Source of the DNA: Gammaproteobacteria bacterium
Lineage (GTDB): Bacteria > Pseudomonadota > Gammaproteobacteria > Pseudomonadales > Azotimanducaceae
NCBI GenBank assembly: GCA_026706665.1
Contig: JAPOYI010000235.1
Coordinates: 1-38,760, forward strand
Length of the DNA stretch: 38,760 bases
Reading direction: 5' to 3'
Part shown: positions 16,177-24,592 of the stretch, one piece after another
Position numbering within the stretch: the first letter of the stretch is position 1
How the letters are laid out: the number at the start of each line of letters is the position of its first letter
Program-made: the position numbers and the translations under genes
Notes under the pieces: generated by a model
Told to the model about the DNA's origin: nothing
Seen by the model: the letters and a program-made list of their open reading frames with translations, nothing else
Database searches by the model: none

Positions 16177-17280
16177 TCAATCCGCGCAGAGTGCCTCGCC
16201 CGCTTCGAGTGTCATCCGGATCGCGTCTTCCGGCGCCTGGTCCGTCATCGCCGCGGAGCCGATTGCGTCGGTCAATATGAGGCGCAGGCGTCCGTCGACG
16301 ACCTTCTTGTCCATGCCCATGGTTTCCAGCATCGCATCGGCGTCAACCGGCGGTGGTGTCACGGGCAGGCCGGCACGGGCGACCAGGTCCTTGATTCGCC
16401 TCGCATCGCCGCGTGGCAGTTTCCCCCACCGGGAGGAAAGGTCGGCCGCCATGACCATGCCGATCGCCACCGCTTCGCCATGCAACAGTTGCTCGTAACC
16501 GGTCAGGGCCTCCAGGGCGTGACCGAAGGTATGGCCGAAGTTCAGGATGGCCCTCAAGCCCGTCTCGCGCTCGTCGGCCTGGACAACCGCGGCCTTGATC
16601 CGGCAGGACTCCGCCACTGCGTGGGCAAGTGCATCGGCATCGAGCGTCAGCAGGCGCTCCAGGTTGACACCGAGCCAGTCGAAGAAGGCAGCGTCGTAGA
16701 TGACGCCGTACTTGATGACCTCCGCAATCCCGGCCTTGAGTTCGCGTGGCGGCAGGGTCTGAAGCGTTCCGATGTCCGCAATTACGCAGCGCGGCTGGTA
16801 AAAGGCCCCGATGAGGTTCTTGCCCCGGCGGTGGTTGACCGCGGTCTTGCCGCCCACCGATGAATCCACCAGGGCCAGCAGCGTGGTCGGCACCTGGATG
16901 AAGGCGACGCCCCGCTGGTAGGTGGCGGCGACGAAGCCGGCGACATCGCCGATGACGCCACCGCCAAGACCGATGATGGTCGTGGTGCGGTTGTGGCCTC
17001 CGGCGATGAGTTGTTCCATGAGCGCAGCGTAGGTGTCGAGCGTCTTGAACGCCTCGCCGTCGCCGATGCACGTGCAATCTGCCTTCACCGATGGTGGGAG
17101 GCTCGATAGCAGTGCATCCAGGTAGCGGTCCCTGACCGCTTCGTTGGTGACGATGAGCGCCTGGTTGCCGGAAACGTAGTCGTCGAGCAGTCCGGAACTC
17201 CCGAGCAGTCCGCGGCCGATCCGGATCGGATAGCTGCGATCGCCGAGGTCGACCACGAGGTTGGTGGGCGCGTCCGCCAT
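16177..17280 (-). CDS. aroB: 3-dehydroquinate synthase
   Basis: This enzyme is the second step of the shikimate pathway, converting DAHP to 3-dehydroquinate with NAD and a divalent metal. The protein is 367 residues, normal length. NAD-binding and active-site stretches are clear: GLGGGVIGDVAGFVAATYQR, VPTTLLALVDSSVGGKT, GKNLIGAFYQP, AGIAEVIKYG (metal-binding Glu) and LNFGHTFGHALE (metal-binding His). It starts three bases after the aroK stop, so the two are co-transcribed in the order aroK-aroB, as in many gammaproteobacteria. Confidence 0.97.
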   Translation of the reverse strand: MADAPTNLVVDLGDRSYPIRIGRGLLGSSGLLDDYVSGNQALIVTNEAVRDRYLDALLSSLPPSVKADCTCIGDGEAFKTLDTYAALMEQLIAGGHNRTTTIIGLGGGVIGDVAGFVAATYQRGVAFIQVPTTLLALVDSSVGGKTAVNHRRGKNLIGAFYQPRCVIADIGTLQTLPPRELKAGIAEVIKYGVIYDAAFFDWLGVNLERLLTLDADALAHAVAESCRIKAAVVQADERETGLRAILNFGHTFGHALEALTGYEQLLHGEAVAIGMVMAADLSSRWGKLPRGDARRIKDLVARAGLPVTPPPVDADAMLETMGMDKKVVDGRLRLILTDAIGSAAMTDQAPEDAIRMTLEAGEALCAD

Positions 17281-17283
17281 CGT

Positions 17284-17796
17284 TCAGGCCTCCAGTTCGG
17301 AGACGATCCGCTGGGCAATCACCCGGGGCGGACGGTCGTCCGTGTGAATCTCGATGTCTGCGGTCCGCGCGTAAAGGTCACCGCGCTGATCCATGAGTTC
17401 GCCCAGCTTGTCCCGCGCGTTTTCGCCGGCGAGGAGCGGACGGCGCGTGCTCCCCTGCGCGCGCGCCACCAGGCTCTCGAACGGGGCGTTGAGGTAGACC
17501 ACCGTACCCCTTTCGGAAAGTCTGCGACGGTTGACCTCCCGCAGCACCACGCCCCCGCCGGTAGCGATCACGACACCGTTTCTTTTCGTGAGTTCCTCGA
17601 TCACCTTCTCTTCTCGGTCCCGGAATTTCTCCTCCCCCTCGATATCGAATATCCACGGAATGTCGGCACCGGCGCGATCTTCGATGACGCTATCGCTGTC
17701 GACGAAATCGAGACTGAGCGCCCTGGCGAGGTGGCGGCCGACAATGCTCTTGCCGGAAGCCATCATCCCGATCAGAAAAACGTTGCGCTTGGGCAT
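17284..17796 (-). CDS. aroK: Shikimate kinase
   Basis: Phosphorylates shikimate with ATP in the shikimate pathway. From the ATG at 17796 it has 170 residues, normal for AroK. The P-loop is GMMASGKS, the shikimate-binding Asp is in DFVDSDSVIE, then ATGGGVVLRE and the lid-region arginines in STRRPLLAGEN. An upstream in-frame TTG at 17808 would add only four residues; the ATG followed by PKRNVFLIG matches the usual start of the family. In relatives this gene directly follows pilQ; here two unrelated genes lie between them. The 134 bases to the Uma2 gene show nothing I can name. Confidence 0.95.
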   Translation of the reverse strand: MPKRNVFLIGMMASGKSIVGRHLARALSLDFVDSDSVIEDRAGADIPWIFDIEGEEKFRDREEKVIEELTKRNGVVIATGGGVVLREVNRRRLSERGTVVYLNAPFESLVARAQGSTRRPLLAGENARDKLGELMDQRGDLYARTADIEIHTDDRPPRVIAQRIVSELEA

Positions 17797-17930
17797 GGGC
17801 GGAACCAACAGGTCTACCGAATAGTGTAGCGCGTTGCGGGTGGGCGTCGTCCGCTTCCCTGGCAGGTCCCTCGGCTGGCGACCCGTCGGAATTCGCCGCC
17901 GTTGACCCGGAAGTCGTGTTCCGCCGCCGC

Positions 17931-18662
17931 TTATCCGTCCAGGCCTGCCACGAACTCTCGATGTTCCGGGCTGCCAATTCCCTCGTGGGCCTTCGCCATC
18001 ACGGCAGCGAGGTCGCCGTCAAGGAGGGCTGTTGCGGCGATGCGCAGGCCGGGAAATGCCCGACTACGGATCACGTTTTCGGCGTCCGCCGACAGCGGCT
18101 GGTACGCATCTCCGACGAGTTGAAACCAGTCCAGGCGACGCTCGCGCGTCCGCCACACGATGTACTCGCGCACGCCGTGGCGGCGGTAAACACGGAGTTT
18201 ATCGCCCAAGTCGCAGGAAGCGCTGGTGGCGGACACCTCCGCGACGAGTTCGGGCGCACCCTGTATGTAGCCGTCGGCATCGACCACCGATTGCCGCAGC
18301 GCTGGCGACTCGATCCGCAGCATGACGTCTGGTTGTGGCTCGTTGTCGGCGTCGAGGCGCACAGTCGTGTTGTCGGCGACGCCCACGCCGGGAGTATGGG
18401 CGGCGTATACCAAGATCGGGGCGAAGATGGCCGCGTGGGGCTTGCCATGCACGTCGTAGCGCACGGGCGGCGGCATGCGCACTATGCCGTTGACCAGTTC
18501 CGCCTTCTTGATGTCGGGGTACGCCGCGCAGCGCCTTTCGAACTCGTCTCGCGTCAGCTGTTCCCCGGCCTTGAGTCGAGGAGCGTGCGATTGCCGGCCA
18601 CGCATCACTTCATCGTCGGCGATCAATTGTCCTGATGATCCCTGCGAAGGTGGATGCTGCAT
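17931..18662 (-). CDS. Uma2-family (DUF820) PD-(D/E)XK nuclease-like protein
   Basis: A 243-residue protein (from the ATG at 18662) with the fold markers of the Uma2/DUF820 family: AELVNGIV near the start of the domain, PQPDVMLRI, ELVAEVSA, and then LGDKLRVYRRHGVREYIVW. Together these give the acidic, acidic and Lys residues of a restriction-like nuclease core. Many such genes exist in multiple copies in some bacteria and their function is unknown; nuclease activity is inferred from the fold. The frame is open up to 18845 but the extension overlaps the divergent ankyrin gene; a start further in (before RGRQSHAPRL) is also possible. No ribosome binding site decides the matter. The gene lies inside the pilQ-aroK neighbourhood, where it is not usually found. 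Confidence 0.78.
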   Translation of the reverse strand: MQHPPSQGSSGQLIADDEVMRGRQSHAPRLKAGEQLTRDEFERRCAAYPDIKKAELVNGIVRMPPPVRYDVHGKPHAAIFAPILVYAAHTPGVGVADNTTVRLDADNEPQPDVMLRIESPALRQSVVDADGYIQGAPELVAEVSATSASCDLGDKLRVYRRHGVREYIVWRTRERRLDWFQLVGDAYQPLSADAENVIRSRAFPGLRIAATALLDGDLAAVMAKAHEGIGSPEHREFVAGLDG

Positions 18663-18789
18663 ATGCGCATTGTACTGTTCTGGTGGGAATGCGCGACGGA
18701 AAAACAACCCCGGAGGGGAGGCCAACGCCCGTTCGCTTTCGTGCGAGACCACATGCAATATGGGTCTCTTGGTGATCGGTCGATTAGCC

Positions 18790-20196
18790 ATGCTGAAACA
18801 ACTACCCGCCAAACACAGCATTGCGGACATGCGGCAACGGGCCACATCGCTCCGTCATCGCTGGGAGGCGGGCGAAATCGAGGCCACCGACGAGATTCGC
18901 ACGTCACTCGGCGGGGTGCGGAGAGTCCCGCTGTCCGACGCGGACGCGAAACTCGTGACGGCCCGGACATATGGTTTTGCAACCTGGCGGCAATTGGAGG
19001 TATTTGTTGCGCACTCGGGTGCCGGCTCGGACTTCCAGCAATTGGCCTGTCTCAACTATTTCGACAGCGACAGGCCCGCCAATCGCGAACGCGCGCGGAC
19101 GATGCTGGATGCCGATCCGGCGCTCGGAACGCGGGACGTTTGGTCTGCGGCCTGTGTTGGCGATGCGCGGGTAGTGGCGAACTTTCTCGATAGCGATCCG
19201 GCCCTGATCGACGCGCGCGGCGGATACTTCGATTGGGAGCCGCTGCTCTATGCCTGCTATTCGCGTCTCAACCTCGAGGGCAGGTCGACCCTGGCGGTGG
19301 CGCGGCTCCTGATCGAGCGAAGCGCCGATCCCAACGCGCACTACATGTGGGGAGGCCAGTACCGATTCACCGCACTCACGGGGGCTTTCGGGGAAGGCGA
19401 GATGGGCCCCGTGAACCAGCCGGAACACGAGTACTGCGATGCGCTTGCGAGACTCCTGCTCGACGCTGGCGCCGATCCGAACGACAGCCAGGCGCTTTAC
19501 AACACGATGTTCACACCGGGCAGCAAATGCCTTGAGATGCTCCTCGAATACGGTCTGAGCGGCGAACACCGAAACAACTGGTTGCTGGAGGAGAACGGAA
19601 AACTGGTGGACAACCCCGACAGGGTCCTGGGCTACCAGTTGCAATGGGCGGTGCGGAAGCAACACGTGGAACGGGCGAGGCTGCTGATCGACCATGGCGC
19701 GGACTTGGCGGCGGCGTCGCCGGACGGATACACCTTGTTTGAGGCTGCTCTGCGTGCCGGACATCCCGACCTGGCGCAATACCTGGCCGACCACGGTGCC
19801 GAGACAGTGGAACTCGACTCGAGGAGACTCTTCGTCATCGCGTGCATGAGGGCCGATGCCGCCGCCGCGCGAATGCTGCTGGAATCGGAACCTGGTGTCG
19901 TCCGGGAAATCCAGTCTGCCGACCCGCAACTGCTCGTCGATGCCGCGGGTTCGAATCGCCTTGCGGCAGTCCGCCTCATGCTCGACCTGGGCTTCGACCC
20001 CAACCCGGGCGACAGCACGCCCACCACGGCGCTACACCAGGCGGCCTTCCACGGGCACATCGACATGGTGAAACTGCTGGTGGACGGCGGCGCGAGGCTG
20101 GATGCGCGCGATGCACACCACGCCGGGACGCCGTTGGAGTGGGCGGTTGTCGCAGGCCAGACGGAGGTCGAGGCCTATCTCGCGACACTAGCCTGA
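18790..20196 (+). CDS. Ankyrin-repeat protein with LxxLPAxxS N-terminal domain
   Basis: A 468-residue predicted cytoplasmic protein with no signal peptide. The N-terminus (MLKQLPAKHSIADMRQRATS, then an arm with DAKLVTARTYGFATWRQLE) matches the helical N-terminal domain of a known group of bacterial ankyrin proteins. About eight ankyrin-like units follow, with motifs such as LLLDAGADPND, LLIDHGADLAAASPDGYTLF and TTALHQAAFHGHIDMVKLL. Function is unknown; ankyrins bind proteins. The ATG at 18790 fits the conserved N-terminus, although no clear ribosome binding site precedes it. The gene runs toward pilQ, and the two stop codons overlap by nine bases on opposite strands. It is not obviously a copy of the lipoprotein at 5051; that one is exported and has a different N-terminus. 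Confidence 0.85.
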   Translation: MLKQLPAKHSIADMRQRATSLRHRWEAGEIEATDEIRTSLGGVRRVPLSDADAKLVTARTYGFATWRQLEVFVAHSGAGSDFQQLACLNYFDSDRPANRERARTMLDADPALGTRDVWSAACVGDARVVANFLDSDPALIDARGGYFDWEPLLYACYSRLNLEGRSTLAVARLLIERSADPNAHYMWGGQYRFTALTGAFGEGEMGPVNQPEHEYCDALARLLLDAGADPNDSQALYNTMFTPGSKCLEMLLEYGLSGEHRNNWLLEENGKLVDNPDRVLGYQLQWAVRKQHVERARLLIDHGADLAAASPDGYTLFEAALRAGHPDLAQYLADHGAETVELDSRRLFVIACMRADAAAARMLLESEPGVVREIQSADPQLLVDAAGSNRLAAVRLMLDLGFDPNPGDSTPTTALHQAAFHGHIDMVKLLVDGGARLDARDAHHAGTPLEWAVVAGQTEVEAYLATLA

Positions 20197-21633
20197 GGCG
20201 GTCGCTTCGTCGATGATGCGCGGCGTGATGAAGATGAGAAGTTCCTGTTTGTCGTCCCGTTCGATGGTGCGGCGGAACAGCCGGCCCAGGTAGGGGACAT
20301 CGCCCAGCAGCGGCGTCTTCGTCACGGAGAAATTCCTGTCGGTGCGGAACATGCCGCCGAGGACCAATGTCTGGCCGTTTTCGACCAGTACCCGGGTTGC
20401 GATCGCCGTGGTATCGATGCTGGGCACGCCGTTGAACACCTGGCCGACGGAGTCCTGGTTAACCCTGATGTCCATGATGATGCGCTCGTCGGGAGTGATT
20501 CGCGGCGTCACTTCGAGCGAGAGCACCGCCTCCTTGAACGACGTCGATGTCGCGCCCGAGCTGCTCGCTTCCTGGTAAGGGATCTCGACGCCGGACTGGA
20601 TCATCGCGGGCTGCTTGTCGGCGGTGATCAGGGTGGGTCTCGCGACGATTTCGGCCTCGCCCTCCGTTGCAAGCGCGGACAGCTCGAGATCGAGCAGGTA
20701 GTCGATGCCGTTCGCGATGCCGATGCCGAGACGCGTCGCACCCTGCCCGGACGCCGGGAGGTCCACCACGAGATCGCCCGGAGACGAAATCGTCCCGCTC
20801 CCCTCTGCCGCGATGTTCTGCAACTCCGCCAGCGTCTCGCGGCTGCCGCCAAGCTTCAGGGCCGGAGAGTCGCTCCCCGGATCTGGTCGCCTCAAGGTTC
20901 CGCCGCCCCAACGTACTCCGAGCCGTTCGCTGAAGTTCACGTTGGCGTTGACGATGCGGGACTCGATCTGTACCTGCCGGACCGGGACGTCGAGCTGGGA
21001 GATCACGCCCCGCACCTTGGCCAGGTTGTCGGCGGTGTCCGTCAGGACCACGGCGTTCGTGCGCTCGTCGACGATGACGCTGCCGCGCTCGGAAATCACG
21101 GAGGCTTCGGAGTCGCCGCGCGTCAGCAGGCCGAACAGTTCGGACGCGCTGGCGTACCTGACCTGCATGAACTCGGTGGCAAGCGGCGCCAGTTCGGAGA
21201 GCTGTTTGCGGTTGGTGAGTTCGAGTTTCTCGCGTTCGGCCAGTTCTTCCGCCGGCGCTACCAGCAGCACGTTGCCCTCGACGCGCTTGCCGAGCCCCCT
21301 GGTGCGCAGGATCAGGTCCAGTGCCTGATCCCATGGCACCTGGTTGAGCCGCAGGGTGACATTGCCCGAGACCGTATCGCTCGCGACCAGGTTCGTTCCC
21401 GCGAAGTCGGCGATCAGGAGGAGCGCGGCACGCACTTCTATATCCTGGAAGTTGAACGAAAGCTCCTCGCCGCGGTACGTACCGCTCTCCGCGTTGGGCG
21501 CGTGCGGCCTGGATGGTGACGTTGCTTCCTCCGCGATCGGGGCCTTCGCGTCCGGCTCGTTGTTTGCTGCGGCGGCGAGGTCGGCGACAACGAGGGATGC
21601 CGCCAGCAGCATTGTTCGGGCACATCCGTTCAT
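20188..21633 (-). CDS. pilQ: Type IV pilus secretin PilQ (short form)
   Basis: Outer-membrane secretin through which the type IV pilus passes. From the ATG at 21633 it has 481 residues, starting with a signal peptide (MNGCARTMLLAASLVVADLAAA). An STN/N0 domain (LSFNFQDIEVRAALLLIADF), an N1/KH-like domain (TNAVVLTDTADNLAKVRGVI) and the secretin pore domain follow, ending with VPYLGRLFRRT and ELLIFITPRII. Family members such as Pseudomonas PilQ have about 700 residues, with AMIN domains at the N-terminus that bind peptidoglycan; these are missing here. Its ATG overlaps the pilP stop (ATGA). It is the last gene of the pilMNOPQ operon. Confidence 0.93.
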   Translation of the reverse strand: MNGCARTMLLAASLVVADLAAAANNEPDAKAPIAEEATSPSRPHAPNAESGTYRGEELSFNFQDIEVRAALLLIADFAGTNLVASDTVSGNVTLRLNQVPWDQALDLILRTRGLGKRVEGNVLLVAPAEELAEREKLELTNRKQLSELAPLATEFMQVRYASASELFGLLTRGDSEASVISERGSVIVDERTNAVVLTDTADNLAKVRGVISQLDVPVRQVQIESRIVNANVNFSERLGVRWGGGTLRRPDPGSDSPALKLGGSRETLAELQNIAAEGSGTISSPGDLVVDLPASGQGATRLGIGIANGIDYLLDLELSALATEGEAEIVARPTLITADKQPAMIQSGVEIPYQEASSSGATSTSFKEAVLSLEVTPRITPDERIIMDIRVNQDSVGQVFNGVPSIDTTAIATRVLVENGQTLVLGGMFRTDRNFSVTKTPLLGDVPYLGRLFRRTIERDDKQELLIFITPRIIDEATASG

Positions 21634-22190
21634 TGGGTTTGTTCCGTTCCTTCGTTCCTCTGACCGCCGGCCAGGGAGATGAACCGTGGACGCTCGATCC
21701 ACCCTTCGGCGTCGCGAACGACTTCGACGAGTTCGACTCCCGTATCGGTGACGGCGCGAATGCGACCGAAGTCAGTTCCCATGTGCTCGCCGACACCCAC
21801 GGGGTGGACTGTGCCGTTCGGGTCCCGAACCAGCGCCAGGCGCGTCCCGCGGCTGGACAGGTTTCCCGCAAGGCGCAGTTGATCCAGGGGGAATCGCTCG
21901 AGATGCGCCTTCGCGCGGTCCAGGTCCGGCGCGACCCGGGGCCGGCCGTTCACGGCAAGGGACTCGAGTGCCGGAGGAGGTTCGAAAGGGCTGCGCAGCC
22001 CGCCCGCCGCGTAGGCGAACGGTTCGCGGGAGGGCGCCGGCGTGTGCGTGTCGGCAACCGGAACGGGTCGGGACTCCCGGGCCGTCTCGCCCGTGAACGC
22101 CTGGATGTCTGCATGGCCGTCATCGTCGCAGCCTGTTGCCAGCAGGCCGGCGAGAACTCCCGCCGGAATGCCAACAATGACTCGTCTCAT
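21630..22190 (-). CDS. pilP: Type IV pilus lipoprotein PilP
   Basis: A 186-residue inner-membrane lipoprotein: the signal sequence MRRVIVGIPAGVLAGLLATG ends at a lipobox Cys (LLATGC). The C-terminal domain, from about FPLDQLRLAGNL to the end, is the compact PilP domain that links the PilNO inner-membrane platform to the PilQ secretin. The start at 22190 overlaps the pilO stop as ATGA, which rejects the longer open frame. Confidence 0.92.
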   Translation of the reverse strand: MRRVIVGIPAGVLAGLLATGCDDDGHADIQAFTGETARESRPVPVADTHTPAPSREPFAYAAGGLRSPFEPPPALESLAVNGRPRVAPDLDRAKAHLERFPLDQLRLAGNLSSRGTRLALVRDPNGTVHPVGVGEHMGTDFGRIRAVTDTGVELVEVVRDAEGWIERPRFISLAGGQRNEGTEQTQ

Positions 22191-22873
22191 GGTCGGTCTC
22201 CGGTCGTGACCGCGACGGGCAGTGAGAGGTAGCTGTAGGTCTTTGCCAGTATCGCCATGCTGAGCCTCGATCCGTCCGTAGACGAGCAATCCTCCGGGGC
22301 ACCAACCTCGCAATGCGATGGTGTCAACGCTTCCAGCTGGTCAGACTTGCCCTCGGGCGCGATCTCGAAATCATGGAATGTCACGATCCTGGACAGGGCG
22401 GCGACGTCGCTGACGAATGTGCCGATGTGGTGGTAATGCCCGCTCACGGTGATCCGGATGGGCAATTCCATGTAGAAACCGGTTGCCCGTTCGTCCTCGA
22501 GATCGATGCCCTCCACCGTCAACCCGTTGGTGATCGCGGCACGGGATATGTCCTCGATCAGTCCTGGCACCTCCGTGTCCCTCGGCAGTTGGCGCAGCAG
22601 CGTCTCGAATTCCGTTGCCAGGCCCCGGTGCCGGGCGCGCGCCGCGTCGAGGCCGGCGGCGGGAAGTGACTTGCGCTGGTACTCGCGCTTGAGTTCGGTT
22701 TCGGACGCCATGCGCGTGTTCACAGCGTCCTGTTTGCCCGAGAGATAGAGCGCGTGGCCGGCGCCGAGCGCGAGGCAGAAGCCGGCCACCAGAACCAACG
22801 CCTTGGCGGAACCCGGCCAGGTCCCGATGTCGTTGATATCGAGCCCGCGGAATTGGGCGAACCAGTCACGCAT
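22187..22873 (-). CDS. pilO: Type IV pilus inner-membrane protein PilO
   Basis: A 228-residue bitopic membrane protein. A short cytoplasmic start (MRDWFAQFRGLDINDIGTWP) is followed by one membrane helix (ALVLVAGFCLALGAGHALYL), a coiled coil (about 50-95) and a periplasmic ferredoxin-like domain with RITVSGHYHHIGTFVSDVAA, typical of PilO. PilO pairs with PilN and binds PilP. The pilN frame as it now reads runs eight bases into this gene. Confidence 0.93.
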   Translation of the reverse strand: MRDWFAQFRGLDINDIGTWPGSAKALVLVAGFCLALGAGHALYLSGKQDAVNTRMASETELKREYQRKSLPAAGLDAARARHRGLATEFETLLRQLPRDTEVPGLIEDISRAAITNGLTVEGIDLEDERATGFYMELPIRITVSGHYHHIGTFVSDVAALSRIVTFHDFEIAPEGKSDQLEALTPSHCEVGAPEDCSSTDGSRLSMAILAKTYSYLSLPVAVTTGDRP

Positions 22874-23495
22874 GCTCCGGGCCCCCGTGTCCTTCCCGGC
22901 GACTGCCGCCGGCTAGCGGCGGTTGCGAGCGATCTGGATCGCCTTCGCCATGGGTTCGCCGAAACGTCAGCTCGAACTCCGATGCCCTTCCGCCGTAGTG
23001 GGGACCGTCGCGGATTTCACTGATGCTCCTCAAGTTCGGCTCGGCGAACCAGCGCGAGTCCTGGATGTTGCGCATCAGCGTGGAGACGCGCTCGTTGGAA
23101 GCTGCCGCCCCGTTTGCGGTAAACAGGTTGCCGTTCAGCGACAGCGACGTGTAGTGCGCGCCATCGGCCATCGTCTGCGCGAGGGCGTCGAATACGCGGG
23201 CCATCTCCTGTCGATTGCCCTGCAGCGCTTGAGCCACCTCGAGGCGCGACAGGACCCGATCGGTCATCTCGCGCAGCTCTTCGATCTCGGCGAGCCGCCG
23301 GTCCAGTTCCAGGATCCGTTCCCGCAGGTAGTCATTGCGGTGGTCCATGTGCCGGGACGCGCCGTCGAGGTGCCAGCCCCACGACAGGATTACCGCGATG
23401 GCGAGGACTCCCGAAAGACCGAGATTGACGAAGAATGTTCTCCTGGCGCGCTCGCGCCGCCATTCGCGCCAGGGCAGGAGATTGATGGCGTTCAT
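22866..23495 (-). CDS. pilN: Type IV pilus inner-membrane protein PilN (3' end probably frameshifted)
   Basis: It starts MNAINLLPWREWRRERARR, the conserved PilN N-terminus (INLLPWRE) that binds PilM. One membrane helix, a coiled coil and a periplasmic domain ending around EFELTF follow. The present frame then adds about 30 basic, Gly/Pro-rich residues with low G/C at third codon positions. Removing one T from TTT (plus-strand A's at 22962-22964) gives instead GEPMAKAIQIARNRR and a TAG at 22913-22915, with third positions almost all G or C. I therefore think the natural end is 22913 and that the present 209-residue frame reflects a one-base insertion or an assembly error. The start overlaps the pilM stop (ATGA). 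Confidence 0.88.
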   Translation of the reverse strand: MNAINLLPWREWRRERARRTFFVNLGLSGVLAIAVILSWGWHLDGASRHMDHRNDYLRERILELDRRLAEIEELREMTDRVLSRLEVAQALQGNRQEMARVFDALAQTMADGAHYTSLSLNGNLFTANGAAASNERVSTLMRNIQDSRWFAEPNLRSISEIRDGPHYGGRASEFELTFRRTHGEGDPDRSQPPLAGGSRREGHGGPEHA

Positions 23496-24571
23496 GGTTC
23501 GAATGCCCGGAGCGCGAGCCCGCAGGCGAGCATGAACGCGGGCGCGTTCACCGCCAGGTCCGGGGCATCTGCAGTATCCGGCACGGTCATGCCGGCGAAC
23601 GGATCCGCGACCGCCACGGGCATTCCGAGTACGCGGGCAGCGTGCCCGGCCAGTTCCGGCATGGCGGCCACGCCGCCGGCCAGGTAGACCTGGTCCACGC
23701 ATCCTGAGGGGTTCGCGGAATAGAAGAACTGGAGCGAGCGTGCCATCTGGTCCAGCAACTTGTCGCGGAACTGCGAGAAGACCGGTTCGTTCGCCGGCTC
23801 GCCCCGGCTCATGGCCCGCGCCGATTCCGCGGCCGAGATACCGCGGTGTCTCTGGATTTCCTCCGCCAGCGTCCTGCCGCCGAACGCCTGCTCCCGCGTA
23901 TGCACCACTTTGTCGCGATGGAGTACGGACAGCGTCGTGGAGGTGGCCCCGATGTCGAAGATGGCGGCGTCCGATCCGAAATCGGGTTGCAGGAGTTCGA
24001 ACGCCCGCGCCATTGCGAAGGCCTCTATGTCCAGAACGCGAGCCCTGAGCCCGCCGAGTTGTACGGCATCTTCGAGCAGCTCGGCATCTTCCCTGCGGCA
24101 GGCGGCAAACAGGACCTCGACCCGCGTGGGATCGCGTTCGCTCAGGTGCAGCACTTCGAAGTCGATGGCGACCGCCTCGGCCGGGTAGGGCAGGTGGTCC
24201 GCAGTCTGCAGGGCGATCTCGCTCTCCATTTCCTCGTCGGACAGCGATGCGTCCATTTCGATCACCTTCGTGAACGAGGCCGTGCCGCCGATTGCCACTG
24301 CCGCGCGCCTTGTCCCGGGCCGCGTTCGCCGCGCAAGGCGTTTAATCGCTTCACCAACGCCTTCGGCATCACTAATATGCGTCCCTGACGCGCGTGCATG
24401 CGTCTCGGGCGCGGCGCGCGGCGGCACGGGTTCGATGCCGCACGATTCCAGGGTCAGGCGGCCGTCGCGCTTCGAGAGTTCCATGAGCTTCACCGAGGTC
24501 GAACCAATGTCCAAACCAACGAGAGAGTCGGGCTTGCTTCGAAACACCAAGAGTCCTTCCGATAACGCCAT
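23492..24571 (-). CDS. pilM: Type IV pilus assembly ATPase-fold protein PilM
   Basis: A 359-residue cytoplasmic protein with an actin/FtsA-like fold. The phosphate-1 motif is LVGLDIGSTSVKLMEL (Asp21), a second is AIFDIGATSTTLSVL, and the adenosine motif is VYLAGGVAAMPEL. PilM binds the N-terminal tail of PilN and helps assemble the pilus platform. It is the first gene of the operon. Its ATG is only 21 bases from the divergent mrcA ATG, so the promoters must overlap or lie in the opposite gene. Longer in-frame starts upstream would run into mrcA and lack family similarity. Confidence 0.94.
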   Translation of the reverse strand: MALSEGLLVFRSKPDSLVGLDIGSTSVKLMELSKRDGRLTLESCGIEPVPPRAAPETHARASGTHISDAEGVGEAIKRLARRTRPGTRRAAVAIGGTASFTKVIEMDASLSDEEMESEIALQTADHLPYPAEAVAIDFEVLHLSERDPTRVEVLFAACRREDAELLEDAVQLGGLRARVLDIEAFAMARAFELLQPDFGSDAAIFDIGATSTTLSVLHRDKVVHTREQAFGGRTLAEEIQRHRGISAAESARAMSRGEPANEPVFSQFRDKLLDQMARSLQFFYSANPSGCVDQVYLAGGVAAMPELAGHAARVLGMPVAVADPFAGMTVPDTADAPDLAVNAPAFMLACGLALRAFEP

Positions 24572-24592
24572 TGAAGCGCGGGGGAGTTGGGC

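Noticed and set aside
17931-18845. Full-length Uma2 frame from 18845
   Set aside because: The extra 61 residues overlap the divergent ankyrin gene start and show no similarity to the family; the start at 18662 or further in is more likely.
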